Source of the DNA: Bifidobacteriaceae bacterium
GTDB lineage: Bacteria; Actinomycetota; Actinomycetes; Actinomycetales; WQXJ01
Direction of reading: 5' to 3'
Assembly: GCA_031255075.1 (NCBI GenBank)
Contig: JAIRTF010000086.1
Coordinates: forward strand, 1-8,116
Length of the DNA: 8,116 nucleotides
The notes under the pieces are model-generated. The model saw only the letters and a list, made by a program, of their open reading frames with translations, was not told the origin of the DNA and ran no database searches. The first letter of the stretch is position 1, and every line of letters begins with the position of its first letter. Positions 5,174-8,116 of the stretch are shown in pieces. A program made the translations under genes and the position numbers.

Positions 5174-7609
5174 ATGCTCTTCGCGCAGCCCTTAACCACT
5201 GGCCAATCCCACGGCGGCGAAGCCAACCTTCGTCTGCCAGAGATCGGATCAGCGCAGATCGCTGGGCTTGACGGCCAGACGGTGCTGTTGTGCGCGCTTG
5301 GGGTTTGCTTGCTGGGGTTGGCCTTCGGCGCTTGGAGCTACTTCAAACTGAAGGTGATGCCGGTTCATCCGTCCATGCGGCGGGTTTCCGAACTGATCTT
5401 CGCCACCTGCAAGGCCTATCTGCTGAAGCAGGGGCAGTTCCTGCTGATGCTGTGGGTGTTCATCGCTGCGGTGATCGTGGTCTACTACAAACTGGCGGTC
5501 GGCTTCGACTGGGGGCGGGTCGCGATCATCATTGGCTTCTCGCTGCTGGGAATGGCCGGGTCCTTCGCCGTGGCCTGGTTCGGCATCCGGGTCAACACCT
5601 TCGCCAACTCGCGAACCGCCCAGGCTTCGCTGCGCGGCAAACCCTGGCCGGTCCACGCCATCCCGATGCGCTCCGGCATGTCCGTCGGCATGGTGCTGAT
5701 CTCCCTGGAACTGTTCCTGATGCTGATCATTCTGCTGTTTCTACCAGGAGAAATAGCAGGCGCCTGCTTCATTGGGTTTGCCATTGGTGAATCGTTGGGG
5801 GCCTCGGCCCTGCGGATCGCGGGCGGGATTTTCACCAAGATCGCGGACATCGGTTCCGACCTGATGAAGATCGTCTTCAAGATCGATGAAGATGACCCCC
5901 GCAATCCCGGCACCATTGCCGACTGCACCGGAGACAACGCCGGCGATTCAGTGGGCCCCTCTGCCGACGGCTTCGAAACCTACGGCGTGACCGGCGTGGC
6001 CCTGGTGACCTTCATTGTGCTGGGCGTCACCCCAGCCATGCAGGCCACTTTGCTGATCTGGATCTTCACCGTTCGGGCGGTCATGCTGGTGGCCTCAGTC
6101 ATCAGCTACTTCGCCAACGAGGCGATCTGCCGCCGGGCCATGGCCAAGGTTCACGATTTCAACTTTGAGACGCCTTTGACTTCGCTGGTGTGGATCACCT
6201 CCGGGGTTTCAATTGGGCTGACCTTCATCACCACCTACTGGTTGTTGGGTCCGCTGGGCGGCACGTTGTGGTGGAAGCTGGCGGTGATCATTTCCTTCGG
6301 AACACTGGCCGGCGCGCTGATCCCGGAGCTGGTCAAAGTGTTCACCTCAACCAAAGCCCGCCACACCCGCGAAGTGGTGACCTCCAGCCGCGAAGGCGGC
6401 GCCTCACTGAACATTCTGTCCGGCCTGATTGCCGGCAACTTCTCCGCCTACTACCTGGGTATTGCCATAGTGGCGCTGATGGGCGGCGCCTACCTGGTGT
6501 CAACCCAGGGGCTGTCCGAAGCTTTGTTGGGCTCCATGGCTGCCACCTCGCCGGTGTTGGCGGCGGCCGCACCGGCTGTGTTCGCTTTTGGCCTGGTGGC
6601 GTTCGGCTTCCTGGGAATGGGACCGGTCACCATTGCGGTGGACTCCTACGGGCCGGTGACAGACAACGCCCAATCAGTCTTTGAGCTTTCGCAAATCGAA
6701 TCAGTGCCAGGCGTCGAAGAAGACCTCGGCTACACGCCGGCTTGGAGTGACGCCAAGCTGATGTTGGAAGAAAACGATGGCGCCGGCAACACCTTCAAAG
6801 CCACTGCCAAACCGGTGCTGATCGGCACTGCTGTGGTGGGCGCCACCACCATGATCTTTTCCATCATCATGGCCCTGACTGATTCGCTGACCACCGGGGT
6901 GGAGAACCTGTCGTTGGTTCACCCGCCGTTCTTGTTGGGTCTAATTCTGGGCGGCGCCGTCATCTTCTGGTTCACCGGTGCTTCATCGCAAGCCGTGACC
7001 ACCGGCGCCTACCGGGCAGTGGAGTACATCAAGGGCCACATCAACTTGGGCTCCACCGAAGCTGCCTCCGAAAAGGATTCCCGTCGGGTGGTGGAAATCT
7101 GCACCGAGTACGCCCAACAGGGCATGCTGACCATCTTCTTGGCCATCTTCTTCACCACGTTGTCCTTCGCTTTCATTGAGCCATACCTGTTCATTGGGTA
7201 CCTGATCTCGATTGCCCTGTTCGGCTTGTACCAGGCCATCTTCATGGCCAACGCTGGCGGCGCCTGGGACAACGCCAAGAAGATTGTTGAGGTTGACCTG
7301 CACCAAAAGGGCACCACCTTGCATGACGCCACCGTCATTGGTGACACGGTAGGCGATCCGTTCAAGGACACCTCTTCAGTGGCGCTCAATCCGGTGATCA
7401 AGTTCACCACGCTGTTCGGTTTGCTGGCTGTGGAACTGGCCACCATGCTGAACAACCGCGGCCTGGGGCTGCTGGTGCACATCTTGGCCGGCGTGTTGTT
7501 CCTGGTCAGCGCTGTGTTTGTGTGGCGTAGCTTCTATTCGATGCGGATCAATCGCGGCGCGGACCCGCTGTTGGCAGAGGGCGTAGCAGAGGCCGAACTT
7601 CCCGCCTAG
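5174..7609 (+). CDS. hppA: Membrane-bound H+-translocating pyrophosphatase, divergent K+-independent type
   Basis: This integral membrane enzyme hydrolyses PPi and pumps protons across the membrane (about 16 helices, 811 residues; canonical bacterial enzymes are usually about 680-770). The ligand set known from structures is visible: Lys222 and Asp225/Asp229 in TKIADIGSD; Glu239, Asp240, Asp250, Asp254 and Asp258 in EDDPRNPGTIADCTGDNAGD; Asp490 and Asp497 in DSYGPVTDN; Asn539 in GNTFKA; Asp699 and Lys702 in NAGGAWDNAKK; Asp724, Asp728, Lys731 and Asp732 in GDTVGDPFKDTS. Lys542 in GNTFKA is at the position where Lys marks K+-independence and Ala marks K+-dependence. Differences from canonical proteins, including GSD for GAD, Cys251 for the usual Asn, DNAQSVFELS for DNAGGIAEM, and a longer stretch before GNTFKA, recall the divergent Na+-regulated H+-PPase group that includes enzymes from Chlorobium limicola and Cellulomonas fimi. 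Subfamily placement is inference; the enzyme family is certain. It is divergent from the AEC-ppdK genes. Confidence 0.96.
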   Translation: MLFAQPLTTGQSHGGEANLRLPEIGSAQIAGLDGQTVLLCALGVCLLGLAFGAWSYFKLKVMPVHPSMRRVSELIFATCKAYLLKQGQFLLMLWVFIAAVIVVYYKLAVGFDWGRVAIIIGFSLLGMAGSFAVAWFGIRVNTFANSRTAQASLRGKPWPVHAIPMRSGMSVGMVLISLELFLMLIILLFLPGEIAGACFIGFAIGESLGASALRIAGGIFTKIADIGSDLMKIVFKIDEDDPRNPGTIADCTGDNAGDSVGPSADGFETYGVTGVALVTFIVLGVTPAMQATLLIWIFTVRAVMLVASVISYFANEAICRRAMAKVHDFNFETPLTSLVWITSGVSIGLTFITTYWLLGPLGGTLWWKLAVIISFGTLAGALIPELVKVFTSTKARHTREVVTSSREGGASLNILSGLIAGNFSAYYLGIAIVALMGGAYLVSTQGLSEALLGSMAATSPVLAAAAPAVFAFGLVAFGFLGMGPVTIAVDSYGPVTDNAQSVFELSQIESVPGVEEDLGYTPAWSDAKLMLEENDGAGNTFKATAKPVLIGTAVVGATTMIFSIIMALTDSLTTGVENLSLVHPPFLLGLILGGAVIFWFTGASSQAVTTGAYRAVEYIKGHINLGSTEAASEKDSRRVVEICTEYAQQGMLTIFLAIFFTTLSFAFIEPYLFIGYLISIALFGLYQAIFMANAGGAWDNAKKIVEVDLHQKGTTLHDATVIGDTVGDPFKDTSSVALNPVIKFTTLFGLLAVELATMLNNRGLGLLVHILAGVLFLVSAVFVWRSFYSMRINRGADPLLAEGVAEAELPA

Positions 7610-7715
7610 CGCCCGCCCCAGGGAAGCTTCCGCAAGCGACGGCGGAGGGATGATGCCGCGCCGCGCGTTACAGTTGATTGTCATTTTCTTGCTCCCTTTT
7701 GAAGGAGACAAAGCC
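7610..7715 (+). other. Spacer between hppA and the aminotransferase gene
   Basis: The gap contains a weak stem GCTT (7626-7629)/AAGC (7634-7637) nested inside CCGCC (7613-7617)/GGCGG (7641-7645). This might act as a weak terminator but has no T-run. An AT-richer stretch at 7669-7700 follows. I could not pick out a convincing promoter. The aminotransferase could therefore be co-transcribed with hppA or have its own promoter. Confidence 0.3.
7702..7707 (+). promoter_or_regulatory. Ribosome binding site that fixes the aminotransferase start, possibly hairpin-masked
   Basis: AAGGAG lies eight bases before GTG at 7716. CTCC at 7692-7695 can pair with its GGAG, and TT (7697-7698) with its AA, leaving a bulged C and a three-base loop, so the site may be partly sequestered. 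A rival in-frame ATG pair at 7650 and 7653 has a purine run too close to it. Confidence 0.6.
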
Positions 7716-8116
7716 GTGTCCTATGTACAAATTGACCCCCAGCGGGTCGCCGAACTGACTGCGCGCGAAGAAGCCCGGCTGAACGAACGCACCCAAATGT
7801 CGCGGCAGTTCTACGAGCGGGCATCGAAACACCTCAGCGGCGGTGTGGCCAGTTCCTACCAGTTGCGTGAACCTTGGCCGATCTATCTGGAGGGTGGTTC
7901 CGGCCCCAAAGTCTGGGACGTGGACGGCAACGAGATGTTCGATTTCCACAACGGGTTCGGCTCCATGGTCCAAGGCCACGCCAACCCGATCATCGGTGAA
8001 GCCATTGCGGCTCGCTACCCCAAGGGCACCCACTTCGCCGCCCCCACCGATGACGCCATCGCCGTGGCAGATGATCTAGCCAAACGGTTCGGCCTGCCGA
8101 AGTGGCGCTACGTCAA
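7716..8116 (+). CDS. Class III PLP-dependent aminotransferase, glutamate-1-semialdehyde aminomutase-like, N-terminal part (cut by right edge)
   Basis: Class III aminotransferases use PLP to move amino groups; the HemL-like branch includes glutamate-1-semialdehyde 2,1-aminomutase and related transaminases of unknown substrate. Only 133 codons are visible. Start is GTG at 7716 with AAGGAG eight bases upstream. Recognisable elements are YERASKHLSGGVASS (33-47), equivalent to the HemL A..++PGGV.S segment; GPKVWDVDGNEMFDF (63-77), the family G...WD.DGN.++D motif; and GSMVQGHANPII (82-93), equivalent to GHA.P.+. It ends at LPKWRYV, just where a SGTEA-like PLP phosphate-binding motif would be expected. 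The PLP-binding Lys lies beyond the window. The N-terminal 30 residues are charged and longer than in HemL, and the HemL wording (SPVRAF, YVGSWGP) is absent, so I do not call it hemL. Substrate unknown. Confidence 0.88.
   Translation, partial: MSYVQIDPQRVAELTAREEARLNERTQMSRQFYERASKHLSGGVASSYQLREPWPIYLEGGSGPKVWDVDGNEMFDFHNGFGSMVQGHANPIIGEAIAARYPKGTHFAAPTDDAIAVADDLAKRFGLPKWRYV

Noticed and set aside
5485..5937. Minus-strand frames inside hppA (including 5249-5656 and 7009-7482)
   Set aside because: They lie antisense to highly conserved pyrophosphatase motifs and show no recognisable domain.

Overview
The window is GC-rich chromosomal DNA that looks actinobacterial. The evidence is strong G/C preference at third codon positions, three or four GTG starts, a DtxR/IdeR-type iron box over a promoter whose -10 sits six bases before a GTG codon (a leaderless arrangement typical of Actinobacteria), and protein families with actinobacterial character. 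The genus cannot be fixed from this sequence alone. Functionally, most of the window is metabolism and transport. I see no phage, integrase, transposase, CRISPR array, tRNA or rRNA.

Layout. Bases 1-620, minus strand: a ferrous iron uptake operon. It has an iron box and promoter, a complete feoA, and the first 117 codons of feoB, which overlaps feoA by four bases and runs off the left edge. Bases 621-897: a short gap holding the C-terminal third of a VapC-like PIN toxin gene with no start codon (a remnant) and a strong hairpin just after the next gene. Bases 898-3687, minus strand: pyruvate, phosphate dikinase (ppdK). Bases 3688-3808: a spacer with a nested stem-loop. Bases 3809-4882, minus strand: an AEC-family (auxin efflux carrier-like) membrane transporter with an unusual A/S/T/K-rich central loop containing a duplicated 19-bp unit. 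Bases 4883-5173: a divergent intergenic region with several GC-rich hairpins. Bases 5174-7609, plus strand: a membrane-bound proton-pumping pyrophosphatase of a divergent, K+-independent type. Bases 7610-7715: a short spacer. Bases 7716-8116, plus strand: the first 133 codons of a class III (glutamate-1-semialdehyde aminomutase-like) aminotransferase, cut by the right edge.

How the genes may fit together. PPDK makes or uses pyrophosphate while interconverting pyruvate and PEP, and the membrane pyrophosphatase spends pyrophosphate to pump protons. Having them on either side of a carrier of a family that often moves organic acids suggests a locus for pyrophosphate-linked carbon and energy metabolism. 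This is inferred from gene content and proximity; the genes lie on opposite strands and do not form one operon. The feo genes appear to be separately regulated by iron, and the aminotransferase has no evident functional link to its neighbours.

I did not find a convincing wholly new system. The points most worth a second look are the pyrophosphate-linked gene neighbourhood, the divergent pyrophosphatase subtype, the iron-boxed leaderless feoA, the toxin remnant lying in frame behind ppdK, and the repeat-bearing loop in the AEC carrier.
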